Assembly: GCA_930367205.1 (NCBI GenBank)
Contig: CAKNEZ010000015.1
Coordinates: 248,001-312,000, forward strand
Source: Acanthosoma haemorrhoidale
Taxonomy: Eukaryota > Arthropoda > Insecta > Hemiptera > Acanthosomatidae
DNA: 64,000 nt
Reading direction: 5' to 3'
A model generated the notes under the pieces. The model saw only the letters and a program-made list of their open reading frames with translations. It did no database searches and was not told where the DNA came from. The position numbers and the translations under genes were made by a program. This document shows, one piece after another, positions 12,568-26,085 of this stretch. How positions within the stretch are numbered: the first letter of the stretch is position 1; each line of letters begins with the position of its first letter.

Positions 12568-14488
12568 TAGGTTCTTACTGTCACACCTTTGTTCCAACAC
12601 CTTCTAAACCTAGATTATAACTCCCACACCTCTGTTTTAACATGATCTAAACCTAGAAACCCACTGTCACTCTTTTGTTCCATTGCGATCTAATACTTGG
12701 ATTCACTGACATTCCTCTGTTTTAGCCCGCTCTAAACCTAGACTATTACTGTTACTCCTCTGTTCCAACACGATCTAAACATAGACTCTTACTGTCACGC
12801 CTCTGTTCCATTGCGATCTAAACCTTGGATCTCACTGTCACACTTTTGTTCCAACACGCTCTAAACCTAGACTTCAAATGTCACACTTCTGTTTCAACAC
12901 AATCCAAACCTAGGATCTTACTGTCACACCTTTGTTCCAACGCCCTCTAAACCTAGATTATAACTCCCACCCTTTGTTCCAACACGATCTAAACCTAGAC
13001 TTCAAATGTCACACTTCTGTTTCAACACCATCCAAACCTACGTTCTTACGGTCACACCTTTCTTCCAACACCCTCTAAACCTAGATTATCCCTGTCACAC
13101 CTCGGTTCTAACACGATCTAAACCTAGATTCTAAAAGTCATACTTCTGTTTCAACACGAGGCCAACCTAGGTTCTTACTGTCACACTTCTGTTCCAACAT
13201 GCTCTAAACCTAGACTCTAATTGTCACACCTCTATTCCAACACGATCTAAACCTAGATTAAAACTGTCACACTTCTGTTTCAACACGATCCAAACCTAGG
13301 ATCTTACTGTCACACCTTTGTTCCAACACCCTCTAAACCAATATTATAACCGTCACACCTCTGTTCTAAGACGATCTAAACCTAGACCCTCACTGTTACA
13401 CGTTTGTTCCAACACGCACAAAACCTAGGCTTAAACGGTCACACCTCGGTAACAACACGATCTAAACATAGACTCTCACTGTAACACCTCTCTTCCAAAA
13501 CTTTCTAAACCTAGACTCCAAATTTCACATTTCTGTTCCAACACGTTCTAAACCTAGATTATAACTAGATAGATTAACTTGGATCTCACTGACACACCTA
13601 TGTTCCAACTTAATCTAAAACAAGACTTTAATTGACGCACTGCTGTTCCAACACGCTCTACACCTAGACTATTACTGTTTCACCTCTGTTCCAACACGAT
13701 CTAAACATAGACTCTCACTGTAACACTTTTATTCCATTGCTATCTAATACTTGGATCTCACTGACATTTCTCTGTTTTAGCACGCTTTAAAACTAGGCTC
13801 TAACGATTACACGTTCGTTCCAACAAGATCCAAACATACACTCTTACTGTCACACTTCTGTTCCTACACGTTCTAAACCTAGATTATAACTCCCACACCT
13901 CTGTTTTAACTTGATCTAAACCTAGACACCCACTGTCACTCTTTTGTTCCACTTTAATTGTCGCACTGCTGTTCCAACACGCTCTACACCTAGACTATTA
14001 CTGTTTCACCTCTGTTCCAACACGATCTAAACCTAGACTTCAAATGTCACACTTCTGTTTCAACACGAGGCAAACCTAGGTTCTTACTGTCACACTTCTG
14101 TTCCAACATGCTCTAAACCTAGACTCTAATAGTCACACCGCTGTTCCAACACGATCTAAACCAGATTAAAACTGTCACGCCTCGGTTTTAACACGATCTA
14201 AACCTAGATTATAACTGTAACACCTCTGTTCCAACAAGATCCACACTTAGGCTCTAACTGATACAATTCTGTTCCAACACGCTATAAACCTACATTATAA
14301 CTGTCACACCTCTGTTTTAACGAGATCTAAACCTAGACTCTCACTGTCACACTTTTATTCCATTGCTATCTAATACTTGGATCTCACTGACATTCCTCTG
14401 TTTTAGCACGCTCTAAACCTAGACTATTACTGTTACACCTCTGTTCCAACACGATCTAAACCTAGACTATAAATTTAACACTTCTGTT

Positions 14489-14617
14489 TCAACACCCTCT
14501 AAACCTAGACTTCAAATGTCACACTTCTGTTCCAACACGCTCTAAACCTAGATTAAAACTGTCACGCCTCTGTTTTAACACGATCTAAACCTAGGTTCTT
14601 ACTGTCACACCTTTGTT
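14489..14617 (+). repeat. 129-bp (three-monomer) insertion specific to C2
   Basis: Between the shared aatttaacacttctg and the shared caccttctaaacctag, C2 has exactly three additional monomers relative to C1 near 11382-11394. The exact edges are uncertain by one monomer because the ends are similar. The same three monomers are present in the 16.7-kb units, confirming that those derive from C2 and not C1. Confidence 0.75.
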
Positions 14618-15924
14618 CCAACACCTTCTAAACCTAGATTATAACTCCCACACCTCTGTTTTAACATGATCTAAACCTAGAAACCCACTGTCACTCTTTT
14701 GTTCCATTGCGATCTAATACTTGGATCTCACTGACACACCTATGTTCCAACTCAATCTAAAACAAGACTTTAACTGTCGCACCTCTGTTCCAACACGATC
14801 TAAACCTAGACTTCAAATGTCACACTCCTGTTTTAACACGATCTAAACCTAGACTCTCACTGTCACACTTTTATTCCATTGCTATCTAATACTTGGATTC
14901 ACTGACATTCCTCTGTTTTAGCCCACTCTAAACCTAGACTATTACTGTTACACCTCTGGTCTAACACGATCTAAACATAGACTCTTACTGTCACACCTCT
15001 GTTCCAAAACGATCTAAACCTAGACTAAAAATTTAACACCTCTGTTCCAACACCCTCTAAAACTAGGCTCTAACCATTACAGGTTCGTTCCAACAAGATC
15101 CAAACATAGACTCTTACTGTCACACCTCTGTTCCATTGCGATCTAAACCTGGGATCTCACTGTCACACTTCTGTTCCAACACGCTCTAAACCTAGACTTC
15201 TAATGTCTCACCTCTGTTCCAACAAGATCCACACCTAGGCTCTAACTGATACTTTTCTGTTCCAACACGCTCTGAACCTAGATTATAACTGTCACACCTC
15301 TGTTTTAACGAGATCTAAACCTAGACTATAAATTTAACACTTCTGTTCCAACACCCTCTAAACCTAGACTTCAAATGTCACACTTCTGTTTCAACACGAT
15401 CCAAACCTTGGATCTTATTGTCACATCTTTGTTCCAACACCCTCTAAACCAATATTATAACCGTCACACTTCTGTTCCAACACGCTCTAAACCTAGACTT
15501 CAAATGTCACACCTCTGTTCTAACAAGATACACACCTAGGCTCTAACTGATACACTTCTGTTCCAACACGCTCTAAACCTAGATTAAAACTGTCACGCCT
15601 CTGTTTTAACACGATCCAAACCTAGGTTCTTACTATCACACCTTTGTTCCAACACCTTCTAAACCTAGATTATAACTCCCACACCTCTGTTTTAACATGA
15701 TCTAAACCTAGAAACCCACTGTCACTCTTTTTTTCCATTGCGATCTAATACGTGGATCTCACTGACACACCTATGTTCCAACTTAATCTAAAACAAGACT
15801 TTAACTGTCGTACTGCTGTTCCAACACGCTCTACACCTAGACTATTACTGTTTCACCTCTGTTCCAACACGATCTAAACCTAGACTCTAATTGTCACTCC
15901 TCTGTTCCAACATGATCTAAACCT

Positions 15925-15942
15925 AGATTAAAACTTCTGTTT
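15925..15942 (+). other. 8-bp deletion at an ACT direct repeat
   Basis: The sequence reads gattaaaacttctg where the fuller form would be gattaaaactgtcacacttctg. Loss of eight bases between two ACT triplets fits replication slippage. The shortened form recurs near 19885, 21815, 23353 and 25322 and in the later E blocks, so it was inherited by block copying. Confidence 0.68.
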
Positions 15943-16288
15943 CAACACGAGGCAACCCTAGGTTCTAACTGTCACACTTCTGTTCCAACATGCTCCAAAC
16001 CTAGACTCTAATTGTCACTCCTCTGTTCCAACACGATCTAAACCTAGATTAAAACTGTCACGCCTCTGTTTTAACACGATCTAAACCTAGACTCTCACTG
16101 TCACACTTTTATTCCATTGCTATCTGATACTTGGATCTCACTGACATTCCTCTGTTTTAGCACCCTCTAAACCTAGACTATTACTGTTACACCTCTGTTC
16201 CAACACGATCTAAACCTACACTATTACTGTTACACCTCTGTTCCAACACCCTCTAAAACTAGGCTCTAACCGTTACACGTTCGTTCCA

Positions 16289-17320
16289 ACAAGATCCAAA
16301 CATAGACTCTTACCTTCACACCTCTGTTCCATTGCGATCTAAACCTGGGATCTCACTGTCACACTTCTGTTCCAACACGCTCTAAACCTAGACTTCAAAT
16401 GTCTCACCTCTGTTCCAACAAGATCCACACCTAGGCTCTAACTGATACTTTTCTGTTCCAACACGCCCTGAACCTAGATTATAACTGTCACACCTCTGTT
16501 TTAACGAGATCTAAACCTAGACTCTCACTGTCACACTTTTATTCCATTGCTATCTAATACTTGGATCTCACTGACATTCCTCTGTTTTAGCACGCTCTAA
16601 ACCTAGACTATTACTGTTACACCTCTGTTCCAACACGATCTAAAACTAGGCTCTAACCATTACACGATCTTTCCAACACGATCCAAACATATTCTCTTAC
16701 TGTCACACTTCTGTTCCATTGCGATCTAAACCTTGGATCTCACTGTCACACTGTTGTTCCAACACGCTCTAAACCTAGACTTCAAATGTCACACTTCTGT
16801 TTCAACACGATCCAAACCTAGAATCTTACTGTCACACCTTTGTTCCAACACCCTCTAAACCTAGATTATAACCGTCACACCGCTGTTCTAAGACGATCCA
16901 AACATAGACTCTTACTGTCACACCTCTGTTCCATTGCGATCTAAACCTGGGATCTCACTGTCACACTTCTGTTCCAACACGCTCTAAACCTAGACTTCAA
17001 ATGTCACGCCTCTGTTCCAACAAGATCCACACCTAGGCTCTAACTGATACTTTTCTGTTCCAACACGCTCTGAACCTACATTATAACTGTCACACCTCTG
17101 TTTTAACGAGATCTAAACCTAGACTCTCACTGTCACACTTTTATTCCATTGCTATCTAATACTTGGATCTCACTGACATTCCTCTGTTTTAGCACGCTCT
17201 AAACCTAGACTATTACTGTTACACCTCTGTTCCAACACGATCTAAATCTAGGCTCTAACCATTACACGATCTTTCCAACACGATCCAAACATATTCTCTT
17301 ACTGTCACACCTCTGTTCCA
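16289..17320 (+). repeat. 602-bp 14-mer tandem repeat (partial second copy)
   Basis: The sequence from aacatagactctta to the cacgatctttccaac monomer is repeated at +602 bp: ctggga at 16345 and 16947, attacacgat at 16659 and 17261. The spacing equals 14 x 43. The second copy is incomplete, running out near 17320. Confidence 0.78.
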
Positions 17321-17450
17321 TTGCGATCTAAACCTAGGCTCTAACTGATACACTTCTGTTCCAACACGCTCGAAACCTAGACTTCAAATGTCACACTTCT
17401 GTTTCAACACGATCCAAACCTAGGATCTTACTGTCACAACTTTGTTCCAA

Positions 17451-18175
17451 CACCCTCTAAACCAATATTATAACCGTCACACCTCTGTTCTAAGACGATC
17501 TAAACCTAGACCCTCACTGTTACACGTTTGTTCCAACACGCACAAAACCTAGGCTTAAACGGTCACACCTCGGTAACAACACGATCTAAACATCTCACTG
17601 TAACACCTCTCTTCCAAAACTTTCTAAACCTAGACTCCAAATGTCACACTTCTGTTCCAACACGTTCTAAACCTTGATTATAACTCCCACACCTCTGTTT
17701 TAACTTGATCTAAACCTAGACACCCACTGTCACTCTTTTGTTTCATTGCGATCTAATACTTGGATCTCACTGACACACCTTTGTTCCAACTCAATCTAAA
17801 ACGAGACTTTAACTGTCGCACCTCTGTTCCATCACGATCTAAACCTAGACTTCAAATGTCACACTTCTGTTTTAACACGATCTAAACCTAGACTCTCACT
17901 GTCACACTTTTATTCCATTGCTATCTAATACTTAGATTCACTGACATTCCTCTGTTTTAGCACGCTCTAAACCTAGACTATTACTGTTACACCTCTGTTC
18001 CAACACGATCTAAACATAGACTCTTACTGTCACACCTCTGTTCCATTGCGATCTAAACCTTGGATCTCACTGTCACACTTTTGTTCCAACACGCTCTAAA
18101 CCTAGACTTCAAATGTCACACTTCTGTTTCAACACGATCCAAACCTAGGATCTTACTGTCACACATTTGTTCCAA
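17451..18175 (+). repeat. 17-mer-like unit with a 5-bp deletion (725 bp)
   Basis: It starts with the caccctctaaaccaatatta marker of the 730-bp unit and follows the same monomer order. Its length is 725 because near 17590 the sequence reads aaacatctcactg instead of aaacatagactctcactg, a loss of five bases. It is an isolated relative of the 17-mers of block A. Confidence 0.78.
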
Positions 18176-19259
18176 CACCCTCTAAACCTACATTATAACT
18201 GTCACACCTCTGTTTTAACACGATCTAAACCTGACTCTCACTGTCACACTTTTATTCCATTGCTATCTAATACTTGGATCTCACTGACATTCCTCTGTTT
18301 TGGCACGCTCTAAACCTAGACTATTACTGTTACACCTCTGTTCCAACACGATCTAAACCTAGACTATTAATGTTACACCTCTGTTCCAACACGATCTAAA
18401 CCTAGACTATAAATTTAACACTTCTGTTCCAACACCCTCTAAACCAAGACTTCAAATGTCACACTTCTGTTCCAACACGCTCTAAACCTAGATTAAAACT
18501 GTCACGCCTCTATTTTAACACGATCTAAACCTAGGTTCTTACTGTCACACCTTTGTTCCAACACCTTCTAAACCTAGATTATAACTCCCACACCTCTGTT
18601 TTAACATGATCTAAACCTAGAAACCCTTTGTCACTCTTTTGTTCTATTGCGATCTAATACTTGGATCTCACTGACACACCTATGTTCCAACTCAATCTAA
18701 AACAAGACTTTAACATTCGCACCTCTGTTCCAACACGATTTAAACCTAGACTTCAAATGTCACACTTCTGTTTTAACACGATCTAAACCTAGACTCTCAC
18801 TGTCACACTTTTATTCCATTGCTATCTAATACTTGGATTCACTGACATTCCTCTGTTTTAGCCCGCTCTAAACCTAGACTATTACTGTTACACCTCTGGT
18901 CTAACACGATCTAAACATAGACTCTTACTGTCACACCTCTGTTCCAAAACGATCTAAACCTAGACTATAAATTTAACACCTCTGTTCCAACACCCTCTAA
19001 AACTAGGCTCTAACCATTACAGGTTCGTTCCAACAAGATCCAAACATAGACTCTTACTGTCACACCTCTGTTCCATTGCGATCTAAACCTGGGATCTCAC
19101 TGTCACACTTCTGTTCCAACACGCTCTAAACCTAGACTTCAAATGTCTCACCTCTGTTCCAACAAGATCCACACCTAGGCTCTAACTGATACTTTTCTGT
19201 TCCAACACGCTCTGAACCTAGATTATAACTGTCACACCTCTGTTTTAACGAGATCTAAA

Positions 19260-19280
19260 CCTAGACTATAAATATCTGAT
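19260..19280 (+). other. Out-of-phase breakpoint joining segment D to E1
   Basis: The sequence reads actataaat followed directly by atctgatacttgg, which normally occur in different monomers. The left flank matches 15300-15327 and the right flank matches about 16124 onward. The result is a truncated monomer about 22 bp short, with almost no shared sequence at the join, as in end joining. It occurs only in the long unit. Confidence 0.75.
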
Positions 19281-22200
19281 ACTTGGATCTCACTGACATT
19301 CCTCTGTTTTAGCACCCTCTAAACCTAGACTATTACTGTTACACCTCTGTTCCAACACGATCTAAACCTACACTATTACTGTTACACCTCTGTTCCAAAA
19401 CGATCTAAACCTAGACTATAAATTTAACACCTCTGTTCCAACACCCTCTAAAACTAGGCTCTAACCATTACACGTTCGTTCCAACAAGATCCAAACATAG
19501 ACTCTTACCTTCACACCTCTGTTCCATTGCGATCTAAACCTGGGATCTCACTGTCACACTTCTGTTCCAACACGCTCTAAACCTAGACTTCAAATGTCTC
19601 ACCTCTGTTCCAACAAGATCCACACCTAGGCTCTAACTGATACTTTTCTGTTCCAACACGCTCTGAACCTAGATTATAACTGTCACACCTCTGTTTTAAC
19701 GAGATCTAAACCTAGACTCTCACTGTCACACTTTTATTCCATTGCTATCTAATACTTGGATCTCACTGACATTCCTCTGTTTTAGCACGCTCTACACCTA
19801 GACTATTACTGTTTCACCTCTGTTCCAACACGATCTAAACCTAGACTATAATTGTCACTCCTCTGTTCCAACATGATCTAAACCTTGATTAAAACTTCTG
19901 TTTCAACACGATCACAACCTACGTTCTTACGGTCACACCTTTCTTCCAACACGCTCTAAACCTAGATTATCCCTGTCACACCTCGGTTCTAACACGATCT
20001 AAACCTAGATTCTAAATAACATACTTCTGTTTCAACACGAGGCAAACCTAGGTTCTAACTGTCACACTTCTGTTCCAACATGCTCTAAACCTAGACTCTA
20101 ATTGTCACACCTCTGTTCCAACACGATCTAAACCTAGATTAAAACTGTCACGCCTCTGTTTTAACACGATCTAAACCTAGACTCTCACTGTCACACTTTT
20201 ATTCCATTGCTATCTAATACTTGGATCTCACTGACATTCCTCTGTTTTAGCACGCTCTAAACCTAGACTATTACTGTTACACCTCTGTTCCAACACGATC
20301 TAAACCTAGACTATTACTGTTACACCTCTGTTCCAACACGATCTAAACCTAGACTATAAATTTAACACTTCTGTTCCAACACGCTCTAAACCTAGATTAA
20401 AACTGTCACGCCTCTGTTTTAACACGATCCAAACCTAGGTTCTTACTGTCACACCTTTGTTCCAACACCTTCTAAACCTAGATTATAACTCCCACACCTC
20501 TGCTTTAACATGATCTAAACCTAGAAACCCACTGTCACTCTTTTTTTCCATTGCGATCTAATACGTGGATCTCACTGACACACCTATGTTCCAACTCAAT
20601 CTAAAACAAGACTTTAACTGTCGCACCTCTGTTCCAACACGATCTAAACCTAGACTTCAAATGTCACACTTTTATTCCATTGCTATCTAATACTTGGATT
20701 CACTGACATTCCTCTGTTTTAGCCCGCTCTAAACCTAGACTATTACTGTTACACCTCTGTTCCAACACGATCTAAACATAGACTCTTACTGTCACACCTC
20801 TTTGCCATTGCGATCTAAACCTTGGATCTCACTGTCACACTTTTGTTCCAACATTCTCTAAACCTAGACTTCAAATGTCACACTTCTGTTTCAACACAAT
20901 CCAAACCTAGGATCTTACTGTCACGCCTTTGTTCCAACACCCTCTAAACCTAGATTATAACTCCCACTCTTTGTTCCAACACGATCTAAACCTAGACTTC
21001 AAATGTCACACTTCTGTTTCAACACCATCCAAACCTACGTTCTTACGGTCACACCTTTCTTCCAACACCCTCTAAACCTAGATTATCCCTGTCACACCTA
21101 GGTTCTAACACGATCTAAACCTAGATTAAAACTGTCACGCCTCTGTTTTAACACGATCTAAACCTAGATTATAACTGTAACACCTCTGTTCCAACAAGAT
21201 CCACACCTAGGCTCTAACTGATACACTTCTGTTCCAACACGCTCTAAACCTAGACTTCAAATGTCACACTTCTGTTTCAACACGATCCAAACCTAGGATC
21301 TTACTGTCACACCTTTGGTCCAACACCCTCTAAACCAATATTATAACCTTCACACCTCTGTTCTAAGACGCTCTAAAACTAGGCTTTTACTGTTACTCGT
21401 TTGTTCCAACACGCACAAAACCTAGGCTTAAACGGTCACACCTCGGTAACATCACGATCTAAACATAGACTCTCACTATAACACCTCTCTTCCAAAACTT
21501 TCTAAACCTAGACTCCAAATGTCACACTTCTGTTCCAACACGTTCTAAACCTAGATTATAACTCCCACACCTCTGTTTTAACTTGATCTAAACCTAGACA
21601 TCCACTGTCACTCTTTTGTTTCATTGCGATCTAATACTTGGATCTCACTTACACACCTATGTTCCAACTCAATCTAAAACAAGACTTTAACTGTCGCACC
21701 TCTGTTCCAACACGATCTAAACCTAGACTATTACTGTTTCACCTCTGTTCCAACACGATCTAAACCTAGACTCTAATTGACACTCCTCTGTTCCAACACG
21801 ATCTAAACCTAGATTAAAACTTCTGTTTCAACACGATCCAAACCTACGTTCTTACGGTCACACCTTTCTTCCAACACGCTCTAAACCTAGATTATCCCTG
21901 TCACACCTCGGTTCTAACACGATCTAAACCTAGATTCTAAATGTCATACTTCTGTTTCAACACAAGGCTAACCTAGGTTCTTACTGTCACACTTCTGTTT
22001 CAACATGCTCAAAACCTAGACTCTAATTGTCACACCTCTGTTCCAACACGATCTAAACCTAGATTAAAACTGTCACGCCTCTGTTTTAACACGATCTAAA
22101 CCTAGACTCTCACTGTCACACTTTTATTCCATTGCTATCTAATACTTGAATCTCACTGACATTCCTCTGTTTCAGCACGCTCTAAACCTAGACTTCAAAT

Positions 22201-22577
22201 GTCACACTTCTGTTTCAACACGATCCAAACCTACGTTCTTACGGTCACACCTTGCTTCCAACACCCTCCAAACCTAGATTATCCCTGTCACACCTCGGTT
22301 CTAACACGATCTAAACCTAGGTTATTACTGTCACACTTTTGTTCCAACATGCTCTAAACCTAGACTCTAATTGTCACACCTCTGTTCCAACACGATCTAA
22401 ACCTAGAAACCCACTGTCACTCTTTTGTTCCATTGCGATCTAATACTTGGATCTCACTGACACACCTATGTTCCAACTCAATCTAAAACAAGACTTTAAC
22501 TTTCGCACAGCTGTTCCAACACGGTCTACACCCAGACTGTAACTGTCACACCTCTGTTCCAACACGATCTAAACATA
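19273..22577 (+). repeat. Block E1: first E sub-repeat
   Basis: It aligns with E2 at an offset of 3,465 bp (attgtcactcc at 19851 and 23316). After about 20664 the offset is 3,508 bp, because E1 lacks one monomer there (gacttcaaatgtcac runs straight into ttttattcc). From 19719 onward it is retained in the 16.7-kb units. Confidence 0.8.
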
Positions 22578-25500
22578 GACTTCAAATGTCTCACCTCTGT
22601 TCCAACAAGATCCACACCTAGGCTCTAACTGATACTTTTCTGTTCCAACACGCTCTGAACCTAGATTATAACTGTAACACCTCTGTTTTAACGAGATCTA
22701 AACCTAGACTCTCACTGTCACACTTTTATTCCATTGCTATCTAATACTTGGATCTCACTGACATTCCTCTGTTTTAGCACGCTCTACACCTAGACTATTA
22801 CTGTTACACCTCTGTTCCAACACGATCTAAACCTACACTATTACTGTTACACCTCTGTTCCAAAACGATCTAAACCTAGACTATAAATTTAACACCTCTG
22901 TTCCAACACCCTCTAAAACTAGGCTCTAACCATTACACGTTCGTTCCAACAAGATCCAAACATAGACTCTTACCTTCACACCTCTGTTCCATTGCGATCT
23001 AAACCTGGGATCTCACTGTCACACTTCTGTTCCAACACGCTCTAAACCTAGACTTCAAATGTCTCACCTCTGTTCCAACAAGATCCACACCTAGGCTCTA
23101 ACTGATACTTTTCTGTTCCAACACGCTCTGAACCTAGATTATCCCTGTCACACCTCTGTTTTAACGAGATCTAAACCTAGACTCTCACTGTCACACTTTT
23201 ATTCCATTGCTATCTAATACTTGGATCTCACTGACATTCCTCTGTTTTAGCACGCTCTACACCTAGACTATTACTGTTTCACCTCTGTTCCAACACGATC
23301 TAAACCTAGACTATAATTGTCACTCCTCTGTTCCAACATGATCTAAACCTTGATTAAAACTTCTGTTTCAACACGATCACAACCTACGTTCTTACGGTCA
23401 CACCTTTCTTCCAACACCCTCTAAACCTAGATTATCCCTGTCACACCTCGGTTCTTACACGATCTAAACCTAGATTCTAAATAACATACTTCTGTTTCAA
23501 CACGAGGCAAACCTAGGTTCTAACTGTCACACTTCTGTTCCAACATGCTCTAAACCTAGACTCTAATTGTCACTCCTCTGTTCCAACACGATCTAAACCT
23601 AGATTAAAACTGTCACGCCTCTGTTTTAACACGATCTAAACCTAGATTCTCACTGTCACACTTTTATTCCATTGCTATCTAATACTTGGATCTCACTGAC
23701 ATTCCTCTGTTTTAGCACGCTCTAAACCTAGACTATTACTGTTACACCTCTGTTCCAACACGATCTAAACCTAGACTATTACTGTTACACCTCTGTTCCA
23801 ACACGATCTAAACCTAGACTATAAATTTAACACTTCTGTTCCAACACGCTCTAAACCTAGATTAAAACTGTCACGCCTCTGTTTTAACACGATCCAAACC
23901 TAGGTTCTTACTGTCACACCTTTGTTCCAACACCTTCTAAACCTAGATTATAACTCCCACACCTCTGCTTTAACATGATCTAAACCTAGAAACCCACTGT
24001 CACTCTTTTTTTCCATTGCGATCTAATACGTGGATCTCACTGACACACCTATGTTCCAACTCAATCTAAAACAAGACTTTAACTGTCGCACCTCTGTTCC
24101 AACACGATCTAAACCTAGACTTCAAATGTCACACTTCTGTTTTAACACGATCTAAACCTAGACTCTCACTGTCACACTTTTATTCCATTGCTATCTAATA
24201 CTTGGATTCACTGACATTCCTCTGTTTTAGCCCGCTCTAAACCTAGACTATTACTGTTACACCTCTGTTCCAACACGATCTAAACATAGACTCTTACTGT
24301 CACACCTCTTTGCCATTGCGATCTAAACCTTGGATCTCACTGTCACACTTTTGTTCCAACATTCTCTAAACCTAGACTTCAAATGTCACACTTCTGTTTC
24401 AACACAATCCAAACCTAGGATCTTACTGTCACGCCTTTGTTCCAACACCCTCTAAACCTAGATTATAACTCCCACCCTTTGTTCCAACACGATCTAAACC
24501 TAGACTTCAAATGTCACACTTCTGTTTCAACACCATCCAAACCTACGTTCTTACGGTCACACCTTTCTTCCAACACCCTCTAAACCTAGATTATCCCTGT
24601 CACACCTAGGTTCTAACACGATCTAAACCTAGATTAAAACTGTCACGCCTCTGTTTTAACACGCTCTAAACCTAGATTATAACTGTAACACCTCTGTTCC
24701 AACAAGATCCACACCTAGGCTCTAACTGATACACTTCTGTTCCAACACGCTCTAAACCTAGACTTCAAATGTCACACTTCTGTTTCAACACGATCCAAAC
24801 CTAGGATCTTACTGTCACACCTTTGTTCCAACACCCTCTAAACCAATATTATAACCTTCACACCTCTGTTCTAAGACGCTCTAAAACTAGGCTTTTACTG
24901 TTACTCGTTTGTTCCAACACGCACAAAACCTAGGCTTAAACGGTCACACCTCGGTAACATCACGATCTAAACATAGACTCTCACTATAACACCTCTCTTC
25001 CAAAACTTTCTAAACCTAGACTCCAAATGTCACACTTCTGTTCCAACACGTTCTAAACCTAGATTATAACTCCCACACCTCTGTTTTAACTTGATCTAAA
25101 CCTAGACATCCACTGTCACTCTTTTGTTTCATTGCGATCTAATACTTGGATCTCACTTACACACCTATGTTCCAACTCAATCTAAAACAAGACTTTAACT
25201 GTCGCACCTCTGTTCCAACACGATCTAAACCTAGACTATTACTGTTTCACCTCTGTTCCAACACGATCTAAACCTAGACTCTAATTGACACTCCTCTGTT
25301 CCAACACGATCTAAACCTAGATTAAAACTTCTGTTTCAACACGATCCAAACCTACGTTCTTACGGTCACACCTTTCTTCCAACACGCTCTAAACCTAGAT
25401 TATCCCTATCAAACCTCGGTTCTAACACGATCTAAACCTAGATTCTAAATGTCATACTTCTGTTTCAACACGAGGCTAACCTAGGTTCTTACTGTCACAC

Positions 25501-26085
25501 TTCTGTTTCAACATGCTCTAAACCTAGACTCTAATTGTCACACCTCTGTTCCAACACGATCTAAACCTAGATTAAAACTGTCACGCCTCTGTTTTAACAC
25601 GATCTAAACCTAGACTCTCACTGTCACACTTTTATTCCATTGCTATCTAATACTTGAATCTCACTGACATTCCTCTGTTTCAGCACGCTCTAAACCTAGA
25701 CTTCAAATGTCACACTTCTGTTTCAACACGATCCAAACCTACGTTCTTACGGTCACACCTTGCTTCCAACACCCTCCAAACCTAGATTATCCCTGTCACA
25801 CCTCGGTTCTAACACGATCTAAACCTAGGTTATTACTGTCACACTTTTGTTCCAACATGCTCTAAACCTAGACTCTAATTGTCACACCTCTGTTCCAACA
25901 CGATCTAAACCTAGAAACCCACTGTCACTCTTTTGTTCCATTGCGATCTAATACTTGGATCTCACTGACACACCTATGTTCCAACTCAATCTAAAACAAG
26001 ACTTTAACTTTCGCACAGCTGTTCCAACACGGTCTACACCCAGACTGTAACTGTCACACCTCTGTTCCAACACGATCTAAACATA
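22578..26085 (+). repeat. Block E2: second E sub-repeat (3,508 bp)
   Basis: It begins at the gacttcaaatgtctcacc monomer and repeats E1 with one extra 43-bp monomer. The rare tttcgcacagctgtt monomer, seen near 22501 at the end of E1, recurs at 26009 at the end of E2. A second period of about 2,613 bp links its later part to E3 (caccttctaa at 23931 and 26544). Confidence 0.8.

Larger units (their letters stand above)
12246..15472 (+). repeat. Block C2: second C copy with a 129-bp insertion
   Basis: It matches C1 at an offset of 3,099 bp up to about 14490. The offset then becomes 3,228 bp because three extra monomers (129 bp) are present, and it falls to 3,227 after the extra A of C1. The part 13727-15327 is the piece retained in the 16.7-kb units as 34847-36447. 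Confidence 0.82.
15473..19266 (+). repeat. Segment D: mosaic with internal copies
   Basis: This 3.8-kb stretch lies between the C and E blocks and is absent from the 16.7-kb units. It holds a 602-bp duplication (from about 16289), one 17-mer-like unit (17451-18175) and a copy of the C2 tail (18362-19266 matches 14422-15326 at +3,940 bp). The remaining monomers show no clear long period. No gene or unique DNA is visible. Confidence 0.75.
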
